Assembly: GCA_046530935.1 (NCBI GenBank)
Contig: JBHEQW010000003.1
Coordinates: 1 to 64,000 of the forward strand
Source of the DNA: Arsenophonus sp046530935
Lineage (GTDB): Bacteria; Pseudomonadota; Gammaproteobacteria; Enterobacterales; Enterobacteriaceae
DNA length: 64,000 nt
Direction: 5' to 3'
How positions within the stretch are numbered: position 1 is the stretch's first letter; each line of letters begins with the position of its first letter. Position numbers and translations under genes: made by a program. The notes under the pieces are model-generated. The model did not search any database. It was not told the DNA's origin and was given only the letters and a program-made list of their open reading frames with translations. This document shows, in pieces, positions 32,591 through 43,389 of the stretch.

Positions 32591-32618
32591 ATGTGTGGGT
32601 AATAATATAGATTTCAAT
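32591..32618 (-). promoter_or_regulatory. Candidate sigma-32 promoter of hspQ
   Basis: On the minus strand ATTGAAA (32618-32612) is followed after 12 bases by CCCACACAT (32599-32591), close to the sigma-32 consensus CTTGAAA / CCCCATnT, about 45 bases before hspQ. E. coli hspQ is a sigma-32 gene, which supports it. Spacing is one base short of the usual range. Confidence 0.4.
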
Positions 32619-32639
32619 CGTATCACTTTCTTATGCTTG

Positions 32640-33072
32640 TTTCTTAATGATTCTAATCTAAGAAGATTAAAAACTCTATACTATGATGGTATATGTTGTT
32701 TAGATAATAAAAATAACATGTTGAAGTTATTATTTATAATTAGATTGAATTAAACTTAAAAAGATAGATAAAAATTATTATAAATTGGCTAATTTAATGT
32801 ATATAAGTTTTTTCTTATAATATAACTCTTTATTTTGGAAAGAGGATGAACTATAAAACTAGGTTTATAATCGATATGATGGACTGTCAAGATAAAAGCT
32901 TTCGATAAGATAAAAGCTTTTGATATTTTTATAGCAAATTAAGTAACTAGAGGATTTGGTAAGCTGCTAGGCTTGCCACAAGTAGTCGCTAAAATTGGAT
33001 ATTATAAAAATGAAAAGTATTTTTTTTTGGAAAAAAGCAGTGAATTTTTAATTCTGAACTTACCGTAATAAG
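32640..33072. other. Gene-free gap with a short direct repeat
   Basis: Between the hspQ promoter and the end of tusE. Contains a tandem pair of GATAAAAGCTTT units near 32890-32925. In E. coli rlmI, yccX and yccU lie between hspQ and tusE; no trace of them was readable. Confidence 0.4.
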
Positions 33073-33402
33073 TCAAATACATTTTACCGGTTTAGGTAAA
33101 CCGGCAAATTTTGTTGCTTGCTTCGCTGGTCCTTTTGGAAAAAGGCGATAAAGATAGCGACTATTACCAATATCCTCACCATATTTTTTAGCAATTGCCT
33201 TTACTAAAATACGAATAGATGGGGAAATATTAAATTCTAGATAGAATTCACGAATAAAACGAATAATTTCCATATGTTGTTCCGTTAAAAAAATATTTTC
33301 CTGTTTAGCTAAAAGATATCCAATGGATTCACACCATTCTTGGCTATTTTTAAGGTAGCCATCTGCATCAGTATTAATTTCACGACCTTCAAATATAAAC
33401 AT
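33073..33402 (-). CDS. tusE: TusE, sulfurtransferase of the 2-thiouridine relay
   Basis: DsrC-family protein that takes sulfur from TusBCD and hands it to MnmA for 2-thiolation of the wobble uridine of Lys, Glu and Gln tRNAs. 109 residues as in E. coli, collinear: MFIFEGREI at the start, FIREFYLEFN.SPSIR in the middle, NSRYLYRLFPKGPAKQATK and the end GLPKPVKCI. The catalytic penultimate cysteine (C108) is kept. The gene stands near hspQ and tRNA-Ser as in E. coli. No clear ribosome site stands out beyond an A-rich leader. Confidence 0.96.
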   Translation of the reverse strand: MFIFEGREINTDADGYLKNSQEWCESIGYLLAKQENIFLTEQHMEIIRFIREFYLEFNISPSIRILVKAIAKKYGEDIGNSRYLYRLFPKGPAKQATKFAGLPKPVKCI

Positions 33403-33581
33403 ATAATGTTTTTTAAATTTAAAAATATTAGTATACTAGCAAAATTAAACTCTTTTCTCAAGTTTTTTATTAAAATATCAATAAATTAACCAAATAATTA
33501 TTTTATAGCATAAATAAAAAGTGATTAAATTATATAAGGCTTTACAATTATTCAAGCTGTCTTTATAGTTTTGAGCATTGT

Positions 33582-33666
33582 GGAGGGGTGGCCGAGCGGT
33601 TGAAGGCAGCGGTCTTGAAAACCGTCGATGGGAAACCATCCGAGAGTTCGAATCTCTCCTCCTCCA
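33582..33666 (+). tRNA. serT: tRNA-Ser(UGA)
   Basis: Full cloverleaf with long variable arm: acceptor GGAGGGG pairs with CTCCTCC (one G-T), anticodon loop CTTGAAA with anticodon TGA, variable stem GATGG/CCATC, T arm GAGAGTTCGAATCTCTC. Nearest to E. coli serT, which also lies beside tusE-yccA. Oddities: the discriminator reads A, where bacterial serine tRNAs normally have G, and no CCA is encoded; the sequence goes straight into TTTTT. Loss of GCC from an original GCCA would explain both. The IS256 remnant starts 11 bases downstream. Confidence 0.93.
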
Positions 33667-33676
33667 TTTTTCTCTT

Positions 33677-33775
33677 TGACTTATTAGCAAAGTTGGTGTA
33701 TAGAAATCAAACTATACTCAGCTATGATGCTTTGTAAATCTGTTCTTTATCATTAAATTGAACTTTTTTTACTAG
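33677..33775 (-). mobile_element. IS256 right-end fragment after the tRNA
   Basis: CTTATTAGCAAAGTTGGTGT matches the right inverted repeat, followed by the TATGATGCTTTGTAAATCTG stretch common to the 3' flank of all minus-strand IS256 copies. Only about 100 bases remain; a plus-strand copy begins at 33815. Confidence 0.6.
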
Positions 33776-33814
33776 CAATGGTTATTAAAAGACGCCTAAA
33801 TTCACTTAGGAAGA

Positions 33815-35087
33815 AGTTATTCTTATTTTTCTTGTATATGAGCCTTTTAGAGAGCTTTTATAGATGGTTCTGTGTCTTCATGATTAATTTTATGAATGAT
33901 TTAATAATAGAGAGTTGATATAGAATGAAAAAATCTAGCCTAGAGGTATCCACGAAACAAGATATTAGGTGTGATCCTTTGTATGAACGAACTAGGTACG
34001 CAATGTAGAAGCAAGGGTGACAAACAGGTGATAACTAGCGCTGTTGAGGATGCGCTTGAAAGGTATAACTGCAACAACATGCAGAACTCGTCTTGTTAGC
34101 GTGTATGTCTGTCATGCTATCGTCTGGAACAATTATTTACTATAGCGAATATATTATATAGACTAGTATTGGCGATGTTGAAATTAAAGCATCTAAGATC
34201 AGGAATCGAAGAGGCAACTAAATATGTTTTAATAGCTAGTTGCTACTGCTTTGTATGAAGTATGAACTTCTTTAGAAGTTTCTACAATACTCTGTCATAG
34301 TAGACAGATTATAACCACTAATTTTTATAAAGATTTTGTGGTGCTTTTCGGTGAATAAAGCACATGGTGTGTCTCTATAACAAGTACCAGCACTTAGACT
34401 AAAACAGCAATGGCTTGAAGATTACAGGCCATGGTGCCTACGTTATTTTAGTGATTATGCCATACGGTTATTTCTTGCCTTATGTAATATACACTCTCCT
34501 ATAAGGCAAGGAGATATAGGATTTGCCGGCTGGCATTATCAGCGTAATTTAGCAGGGACATAAAGAGCTTTTGAGGTCGAAGATGATACTTGCTGAAAGT
34601 TAGAAGCTAACTTGACTTGGTTTCTAAATTCCCTTCGATCCTGTGGATTAAGAGTATCTTCAAGACCTTGCTAGTGGGGAGACTGGCTACCATTAATGTT
34701 TTGTTGGCAAGATTTTCAACTAAATATTCTGTAGCGATGAAAAAGCTGAAAAAGATCGAGAAGAACTGCTGGTATTTTAGCTAGTCCTGTCGGCGCACCG
34801 TGTGTATTCTCAATAAGAACGACAAATCTAATTGAATTGGCTTTTGTGATAGTAAATCTAAGAAGTCGATAACTGAAGAAAACTGTAATTTGAGAAAAAC
34901 AATCATTTCCAATGGCGTTTAAGTTGCAACAGTTTCTTCAGAAAAGTTAGAACTTGCTAATGAGATTTAAGTTGCTTGTGTGAACCATTCTTCTAAACAA
35001 CGTCCAATTTTAAGGATATGAAGAACGGATTAATGAAGCATTATAGTATAAGCTTAAGCCGTCATACACCATATTTGTTAATAACTC
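33815..35087 (+). mobile_element. Degraded IS256-family element
   Basis: Left end AGTTATTCTTATTTTTCTTG (33815), right end ending ATTTGTTAATAACTC (35087); together these are imperfect inverted repeats. Plus-strand frames contain KIDREELLVF-like and SNPIELA-like blocks of the IS256 transposase, but none is open for long. Directly followed by an IS1595 fragment. Confidence 0.72.
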
Positions 35088-35492
35088 ATCTATTCAATAT
35101 AGATTTCGCAGATAACTAAATCATTTATCATTTTAATATAGTTTCGCCAAAAGGACTTCTAGTAATATTCTTAAATGTTTTTCTGGAATCCATGGTTTTG
35201 CAGCGATATCTCTATAATCCTAATGATGAATATCACAATAGAATAACATGTTCCGTCTGACACAATATGGCTAGAGATAAAGTGAAATAAGTTGTTTCAC
35301 TGGATGAATAAATGTCATCTTACAGATTGTTAGCAAGCAAATTAATGATCTGCAGATTTATGTTGAGAGGAAAAAGTAACAAAAAAAGTCTCTTGATCTA
35401 GTATGAGTGTTTTCTTTTTCATGTCAAGCTCTATAGCGAAAATCCTTCATACGGTATAAGGGGATTTCTGCTAACAACCTTATCAACATAGA
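35088..35492 (-). mobile_element. IS1595 fragment
   Basis: Left-hand 400 bases of a reverse IS1595, beginning mid-element exactly at the end of the IS256 copy and closing with ACAACCTTATCAACATAG. Non-coding debris. Confidence 0.6.
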
Positions 35493-38068
35493 AATTATTA
35501 ATATCTCGTTTTTTTATTATCTGGAAAAAAGAGATTCAATAACACTAAAACTTCACTAAAGAATCTTTGATGACTATAATTCATGTATGCCGTTGCTAAC
35601 GGCAACTTTCCTTCGTGCCATCCTGTTAAATTTTTTTACTGCCTTGCTAAGGCAAAACAAGATGTGCATTTTGCACCAAATAATGACTAACTCGATTAGA
35701 TGGAAAAAGAAATTTTAATAATCATTTTTATTCTAAAATTATTTGATAATTTTTATCTAAAAACTTTGAAGTGATAAACTCATGCGTTCAACCGTGTATT
35801 GATATTTATAATTAACAGTAAAAATTCAAGTACACTAATGTACACAAAATGAATGGAATAAAAAAAAGAGATAAGAATTAAATAAAAATATTTATGTATT
35901 TAATCATGCTTTACTCTCTTTTTAAGAGTTTTATTTCTTTATAAGTGCGTTATTATTCATCCATGTGTTCATTCTTCTTGTTTGCCAGATAAATAATACA
36001 ATTCCTTTGCTATTGCTTACTTATCTTTCGTTCTTTGATAATTTCGGTAGAGATAAATGACAGTCGTCGACTCAGTGAGTGATTAAGTGCAATTTATTGG
36101 ATGTTTTTAATGCTTTACAAAGCCATCTCCTAGATGTATTGGAAGGCAAGTAACATCGCAATTGTTTTTTTTGCTTGTGCGATAGGTATACTGTTTTGGA
36201 GGTTTTCTTCATCAAATTGCATAATCTTTGTGTATGGTTAATTGTAGAAGATTACACCTTTTGGCTTTTTCAATTGTAATTTAGTGCATTGTGATTTTCA
36301 GTTAAAAATCCTGGTATAGCGCATTTTCGGCAGCAGAACACTAGAGCAGCGTTTAGTTTAAAACAAAATCCAATATTTAGTGCTTTAATGGTTTTAATAT
36401 GCGTATGTCCAGAACCTATCTTTAATATAAAATATAAAGTGTCTTGTGAGATGAAAATGCAGCTATGGGCTTTCTATAGCTGGTGGGCTATCTAAATTAA
36501 TTTCTGATTGATCTTTAAGTTATCTAAACATGTATGGTGATCTGTAACTTTTCAACATGAATGCCAGAGTAAAACCGCGCAGAGTTTAGTATGCGGTCAA
36601 TCACCCGCTCTCCCAGATAAATCTAGATAGTTTCTCTTGCGATGTATTTCTGATAAGAATCAGAGCTTTCATATCCTCATGGCCATTGATAATTTCTAAG
36701 AATATTAGTTTTTACTCTTCGCTACACTTAATTGAATTTATGACTTAATCGATGATGAGAAAAATCAAGATGAATATGATGTTTAAATAACAACTAACCT
36801 CTGACCAATCGCTATTTTTACTCAAGGTTGATTTGAATGCCTTTTCAATCCATAAAGCTGTTGTGAATACCGAAGAATTTTAGTGCGTCTGGATAAGCTG
36901 CTTTGCAATGGCCAACTCCAGAAGATTTTGCATATACCAGGCCTTACTCTAGATCAGTAAACGGCTAGGCTGCTTAATACATTTAATGTCAATATATTGC
37001 ATAGCTATTGCAAAGTTTTAAGCAATGTACTGAATTTGAAATTCAGTGCGTTGTAGTTATCCTGTATGAGATCGACAAAGCGTTTAGGAATGTTCGAATT
37101 CTTTATAATCCGTTTGACTTACTCCGTTTGCGTTAATTTTTCTATTAGGCAAAATTAGGTATTTTAGTTTTCATCTGAATTTATTTTCCGTAAACTGATA
37201 TCCTGCCTGCAACAGCGTTATTTGAATAAACAGTGCTTATCAAAGCATAGTATCCATTTTCTCGAAAAGGGTGTACTTCACTGGAATGCCTTAAAAAGGA
37301 ATATTTAAGTCTATCAGTTTTTAACGCACGGTTGTGATTTCTGCGATGCAGTTCATAGATACTCCATCTTGCTTAATAAGATACTTTGGTTTATCCAGTG
37401 TAACCTTTATTAGAAAAATTATTTGCGATAGATATTTGTGGTTTGTTTTCTGAGTTTTTAGTGTGGTTAGGCTTGAAAAGTCTTTAGTAGACATTTGCAA
37501 TATTTATGTTAATGATTTCTTCGGAAGATATCCGTTCTTATGAGCGTTGACTAACAGATTGATAGGTTGAGTTATAGTTATCTATGAGTTAACAATCTTA
37601 TTGATTTCCTTGAGGTACTATATCAAGGAATATTAATTTGGGTTTGCCAGTAACTGGAGGTAACTCAATATTGGAAGTGCTAACTTTAGGCCGTGTATAA
37701 AACTCCTACAGAAACTACTAAAACGCCATTTTTAAAATAATATTTAGTATGTGCTGGACTTATGGACTTGCGTAATAAAATTATTCTTAGTTTTATTTTA
37801 GCCAGTTTAGGTAAAAATCTTCTCATGAAGATGTTAAATTTATTTCAATTAATCGTATATTTGTTTCCATGTTGGTCGCTTAGGAATAAGAAACTCTTCT
37901 AGAACAAGCATTACAATGTTTTAATAGTTCAAACTCTCTAATGCATTCCAAGCTAAGACTAATAATTTTTTTAACCAATGGCTGAAGTTCTCCAGCAGAT
38001 TTATTTATGAATGCCTGAAATTTACATCTAAGCCAATTAGAAAAAAATATTTTTAGGTAGTTGCTTAA
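35493..38068. other. 2.5-kb unassigned decayed stretch
   Basis: No IS family, RNA or gene recognised. Minus-strand readings contain several runs of 20-40 codons that look like former coding DNA (for example EITTVR near 37335 and a DQSEINLDSPPAIESP stretch near 36500), and the base composition is less AT-rich than true spacer. I read it as one or more dead genes on the minus strand, identity unknown. Confidence 0.4.
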
Positions 38069-39560
38069 AATTATTAGCAGATATGGTATAATACCTCAAC
38101 GCTCAGGCTAACTCCGCTATGATGCTTCGTAAATTTGTTCTCCATTCTAAAATTAGACATTGTTTACCTCCATGAGGTAAAGTAACTGAAATTGCCTTCC
38201 ATTTCTCCTTCCACTTAGCTTTACACTTCGCCGGTTTTAGTTTTTTTTAGCAGACTGTAGCAGTTAAATAGTGTTGAAATGGTTGTTTTTCTTAAACTAA
38301 AAACTAAAGTTCTTTTTACGTCGTCTTCGTAGCCTGATTGTTGCAAAAACGATTTAATCGGATTCGTCGTTCTTATTGACGCGCAAAATGCTCTGACTAG
38401 AAATCGTAGAGCAAATGCTAGCAGCTCTTTACAGATCTTTCTTAAGCCTCTTTATCACTCCAGAAGAGGAGATGCTTCATTAAAAAGCTTGATAATAAAA
38501 GATCAATGCTTTTATTAGTGGCATCATTGCTCTCTGCTAGCAAGAGCTACAGTGCAAAGTTCTGGCTTAAGTTTCAATTGCATGCTTTTGGGAAGTGAAG
38601 GCAGCACGTTAGCTATTTTGTCTGTTCAACAGTGTTGGTACTGAATGTCCTGTGAGATCTTTGTCATTGAATTTCAAAAACCAAGGACATAGTTTATCCT
38701 AATAAAGCCTTGGAGAAACAGTTAAGCCACATGCTGTGCTCGCAAGCCATTAAGAAAGTTCTGCTAAGTTCGCTTATAACTATTGATAAGTATCTCTTCA
38801 ATCCTAACTAGCTCCTTACGTACATGCTTTGTGATTGTGATAATTAGCAGCAGGCAAGGGTTGTTATCTTACCTAACAGAACTATATATGCCATCGTGTA
38901 AGAAATAAATATCGCGCGTATAGTTTAAATCTAAGCAAGAACAATTGCCTATGATTTTCAAGCCATTCCTATTTCAATCTGATGATGGTGTAACTGCAGA
39001 AAGACCATATGCTTTTTCACTGAAAACCTACAAAAAAAGCTTTATGAAAATTATGGATGTGGATACTTAGCAGGTACAGACATACTAGCAACTATTTGAG
39101 GTTTTTGCACGCTTTAGATAAGGCGCTAGAAACGATCTGTTAAGGCATATTCCTGTTAGTTAATTTAAGATCCATATACCTTAGGCACTTTAATCTCAAT
39201 ATCGCCAGTACAGTACAACTGTATTTATAATTGGTGTGGAAAACAACTGTTGTGGATGACGTAATAGGAGGAGGAGCATGTTAACAATGGTGTGACTAGT
39301 TTAACAGGATGTTATTGCATAGTACACATAGCTATCTTCGAGTTCAACTTCAATGTCTGTTCTGCCTACCAGCTTTTTGGTGCCATTAGAGATTAGTTCA
39401 TGCAAAAGATCACATGTAATATCTATTATTGCTTATACTTGACCTGTATAGTGGATTTTTATGCCATATCATCTCTCTAATATTGTAATCTTCCACGAAG
39501 TCAATTAGCAGGATAGCAACCGCATCTCTGAAATACCCTATACCAGAAATGAGCATAGTT
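38069..39560 (-). mobile_element. Degraded IS256-family element
   Basis: Right end TTATTAGCAGATATGGTATA at 38071, left end CCAGAAATGAGCATAGTT at 39560. About 1.49 kb with small insertions. Minus-strand transposase blocks are in order but interrupted everywhere. Confidence 0.75.
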
Positions 39561-39803
39561 TTTTCTTGGTTTTTATTTATTTAAAATAAGCATGACCAAT
39601 TATTATCGTGCTTATTATTATTTTATTTCATTTGCACCTCAGATCACTAATAAAACACCTCAATATATAATCTTTAATAAGTTATCCGAACTATTTCACT
39701 TCAAAGTTATATCATATGGCAGTGTTCTAACATCATTAGAGAAAAATGTATAGAAATGGATGATAAAACAAGGCAAGGATAAAAAGTAAATATCGATTAA
39801 ATT

Positions 39804-40865
39804 TAGCTATGTTGGTAAAGGTTGTTGGTAGAAATTCATTATACTTTATTATGTGTTTTCGCTACAGAGGTTGGTATGAACAACTAAACAGTTGTACAGA
39901 TCAAAGAGAGTCTTTACTGACTGCATTCCAATATAAATCTACAGCTTATTAGTGTTGGTTCGGCAGAAATTCTGTCAGATGATATCGAATCATGCATTGA
40001 AGCAACTCATTCCACTTTTATCCTGCCAATATTCTCATGCTAAAAATGTTATTCTGTGTGGAACTATTATTAATAATATGGCGATATTGTTTCGCAATCC
40101 TAGAATTTCATGAAAAGATTTAACAATCTTGGTGGAAGTTTTCTATGAAAATTATATCACAAGAATAAATGGGCTTAGTTATCTATCATATGGGTGTTGA
40201 ATAGCTTGACTTTACTGGAGTTAGAAAAATAAATAGTCATTGATTTGAAAACAGTGTTTAGAGTGGCATCACTGCTTTCTTGGTTTTATGACCACAGTTA
40301 ACTTTTAAATAAACTAAATGGTATTGTTGAAGTTAACGAAATATTTTTTCTGAATTCTATTTAAATGTAATTATTATATCCCACATAGAAAAGACAGAAA
40401 ACACTGGAGAGTAGGATATTATAAAATGAAAGAATGAATCCAACTGTCTTTGTCACAAAAAATCGATATTGTGTTATGTGACAGATGAAATTCTTGAGGA
40501 GTTTAATGCACAATGTATTAACTGTTTTCTTGAGCAAATCATTGATAAAGAGTCAATTCTAACCTTGGATGGTGCTAAATTGTAAAAAACCTTTTCTAGC
40601 GAGCATGAAATTAGTCAGAATCGCCTTAATAAGATTTGATAATCGCAGAGTTTGTTGGTAAAAAATTCTATATTTAAACTGTTAAGAGTTAGTTATGTCA
40701 GCTTATTAAAATGATATCTGAGTGGATTCTGTGGTGTATGTATGGTTGTTTTATTTACCGAATTATCTGTTCTGGAGAAGATTCTTTGAAACCACAACAA
40801 TTGAAATTATAGGCGTTCTTAAAAATTGCTATGCAAGTAAAGTAATAACCTTTGCTAACATAGCT
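39804..40865 (+). mobile_element. Degraded IS1595 directly upstream of lpxL
   Basis: Left end TAGCTATGTTGGTAAAGGTTG (39804), right end CCTTTGCTAACATAGCT (40865). Frames give IDLKTVF and IVEVNEIFF-like transposase blocks and a tail VYVWLFYLPNYLFWRRFFETTT matching KYLPNYLGW of the family. Ends 28 bases before the lpxL start, so lpxL transcription must begin in or beside it. Confidence 0.75.
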
Positions 40866-40893
40866 ATATTAATTTTAACTAAACAAAACAAAG

Positions 40894-41838
40894 ATGATAA
40901 AAGTATCTCCATTAAAAATTTCATATTTACATCCTCAATATTGCCTAACATGGTTAGGTATTATAGTTCTTTATTTACTAGTTTTACTACCTTATCCAGT
41001 TATATATTGTCTAGGAACTCAACTTGGACGCTTATCTAAATACTTTCTAAAAAAACGACTACAAATTGTAAAACGTAATTTAGAACTATGCTTTCCTACT
41101 ATGAATGCACAGCAACGCCAGCAAATGATCAATGAAAATTTTGAATCGCTTGGTATGGGATTATTTGAGACTGGTATGGCATGGTTCTGGTCTAATAGAC
41201 GTATACAAAGTTTGTTTATTATTAAAGGGCAGAAGAATATTGAAAAAATTCAGCTGACAGGCCAAGGGATCATTGTAGTAGGAATTCATTTTTTAACTCT
41301 TGAATTAGGTGCTCGTATCTTTGGTATATTAAATCCGGGTATTGGTGTATATCGCCCAAATAATAATCCGGTAATTGATTGGTTGCAAACCAGAGGACGG
41401 TTGCGTTCTAACAAATTTATGCTTGATCGCAAAGATGTAAAAGGCATGATACGTAGCCTCAAACAAGGAGAAATTTTATGGTATGCGCCAGATCATGATT
41501 ATGGTCCTAAAAAAAGTGTTTTTGTGCCTTTTTTTGCTGTCAAAGATACGGCTACTACCATAGGTACACATATTCTGGCTAAACTTACCAATCCTGCTAT
41601 AATACCTTTTATCCCAAAGCGCTTAGCTAAGGCAAAGGGTTATGAATTACTTATTCAACCAGCAATAATTAATTTTGCACAGCATGATGAAATTTCTACA
41701 GCAGTTTTTATGAATGAATTAATTGAAAAACAGATTATGCATGCACCTGAACAATATATGTGGTTGCATCGTCGCTTTAAAACAAGACCAACAGGTATGC
41801 CATCGCTTTATGATGATCTTTACAACATGCACAATTAA
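40894..41838 (+). CDS. lpxL: LpxL, lauroyl acyltransferase of lipid A
   Basis: Adds the first secondary acyl chain to KDO2-lipid IVA at the inner membrane. 314 residues (E. coli LpxL 306). An N-terminal membrane anchor (about 19-40) is followed by the HX4E catalytic motif HFLTLE at 132-137 and by the blocks GIGVYRPNNNP, MLDRKDVKGMI, APDHDYGPKKSVFVPFF and APEQYMWLHRRFKTRP. These favour LpxL over LpxM or LpxP. The KDO acceptor fits with kdsB in this window. Ribosome site weak (AAACAAAG). The only -10-like box close by (TATATT, 40865-40870) sits at the IS1595 boundary. Confidence 0.93.
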   Translation: MIKVSPLKISYLHPQYCLTWLGIIVLYLLVLLPYPVIYCLGTQLGRLSKYFLKKRLQIVKRNLELCFPTMNAQQRQQMINENFESLGMGLFETGMAWFWSNRRIQSLFIIKGQKNIEKIQLTGQGIIVVGIHFLTLELGARIFGILNPGIGVYRPNNNPVIDWLQTRGRLRSNKFMLDRKDVKGMIRSLKQGEILWYAPDHDYGPKKSVFVPFFAVKDTATTIGTHILAKLTNPAIIPFIPKRLAKAKGYELLIQPAIINFAQHDEISTAVFMNELIEKQIMHAPEQYMWLHRRFKTRPTGMPSLYDDLYNMHN

Positions 41839-41910
41839 TAACTACAACTAGCTGTGTAGTCAAACCAGTTACTAGGGTTTCCTTAGATAATTTTTTTACT
41901 AATCAACTGA

Positions 41911-43227
41911 AAGTTATTAGCAAATCTGTCGTACAAGTAGCCTACCTGCGCTCTGAGGCTTCGGTGACTCTATTCTCCATTCTAAAATTAGACGTTGTTT
42001 ACCTCATATATCATATTTAAGTAGGTAAAATCCTATCCATATTCCCATTATATCTTGTTTCAGGTTTTTTTTGAGCAGACTGTAGCAGTTAAATAGTATT
42101 GAAAATGTTGTTTTTCTAAAACCATAGTTCTTCAAACACCTAAGCTTCGTGGCTTGACTATCGCAAAAGACGATTCAATTGGATTCCTTGTTCTTATTAA
42201 CGCCTAATGCTATGACGAGAAGTCGTAGAATAAAATTCTACCAGTTCTTCTAGATCTTTCTTAAGCTTTTCCATCACTCATGAGATGAGATATTTTTTTT
42301 GGATAAAAAGCTGGCTAATAAAATATCAAGAGTTTTATTAGCGGCATCGAGTGTCTCTTGCTAATCAAACCTCACATAGCTCTCAGCCTTAATTTTTGAT
42401 TGAATACTTTTAGGAAGTGAAGGTTGCAGATTAGCTATTTATATATCCAAGAATGTTTGTACTGCATGTCCGTCCAGAGGCATGTCTTTGCAATTGAATT
42501 TTAAAAACAAAGGACATCGTCTATCATAATAAAGCCTGGGAGAGACGGTTGTTAAGCCACATACTGTGCTAACAAGCTATTGAGAAGTTATTCTCAGTTA
42601 GCTTCTAACTATTTAGAAGCATCTTTAACCATAACTGGCTCCTTATTTTTATGCTTGGTGACGTTGATAATGAGTGGCAGAAAAAGGTGATTATCTTGCC
42701 TAACAGAACTATATAATATGCCATTGGACAAGAAATAAATATCGCGCGTATCGCTTAAATCCAAGCAGGCACCATTGCCCATGTTCTTCAAGCCATTGCT
42801 ATTTCGATCTACTGATTATGTCTTTCTTGGCATAGAAATACCCAAATCATCATCTGATATGATGTTTCGTGTATATGACAGATATGATAGCAACTTTTCG
42901 CAGCTTTTTGTCCGCTTCAGGTAATTAGATAACAATAGTAAGCAATTGAATCTTACTCACATTAGGCGCTGCGATCTCCATGATTTTAAGAACTTTAATC
43001 TCTCAAGATTGCCAATAGGAGTCTGTATGTTTTGCTGTGATAATAATCGTTACGTATGAGCTAATACCATGTAGTCTACCGCTAATATCTAGTTTCTTAG
43101 GTACCTTGTATAGTAGACTTTTTATGACATATTATCTATCTGTTGCTTGAATCATAAACAAAATCAATTAGTGGTAGATATGGCGCAATCTAACAGAAAA
43201 TCCAATACATCATAAATAAGGATAACT
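41911..43227 (-). mobile_element. Degraded IS256-family element
   Basis: Right end AGTTATTAGCAAATCTGTCG at 41912, left end CATAAATAAGGATAACT at 43227. About 1.3 kb, shorter than other copies by internal deletions. No functional frame. Confidence 0.75.
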
Positions 43228-43323
43228 CACTTTTTATAGATTAATTAAAATTTAGATAGAAAAATTTTTTTATTGGTCAAAAAAATAACCATAGAAATAT
43301 TAACTTACGTGCTGAATTTGAAT

Positions 43324-43368
43324 AAAAAGCAGCGTTGGACGACAACCCCACCCAGAACGCTGCTTTTT
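43324..43368 (-). terminator. Strong terminator of agp
   Basis: Perfect 13-bp inverted repeat (43324-43336 / 43356-43368) with GC-rich centre GCAGCG/CGCTGC, a 19-base loop and A/T tails on both sides. It starts 21 bases after the agp stop, reading from the minus strand. Confidence 0.85.
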
Positions 43369-43389
43369 ATTTAATCAAAATGAAGTTTA

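Noticed and set aside
33478..33690. 70-codon minus-strand frame rich in arginine
   Set aside because: It is the antisense reading of the tRNA-Ser gene, a common false protein.
40722..41039. 105-codon plus-strand frame overlapping the start of lpxL
   Set aside because: Its first half is the tail of the IS1595 transposase and its second half reads lpxL out of frame.
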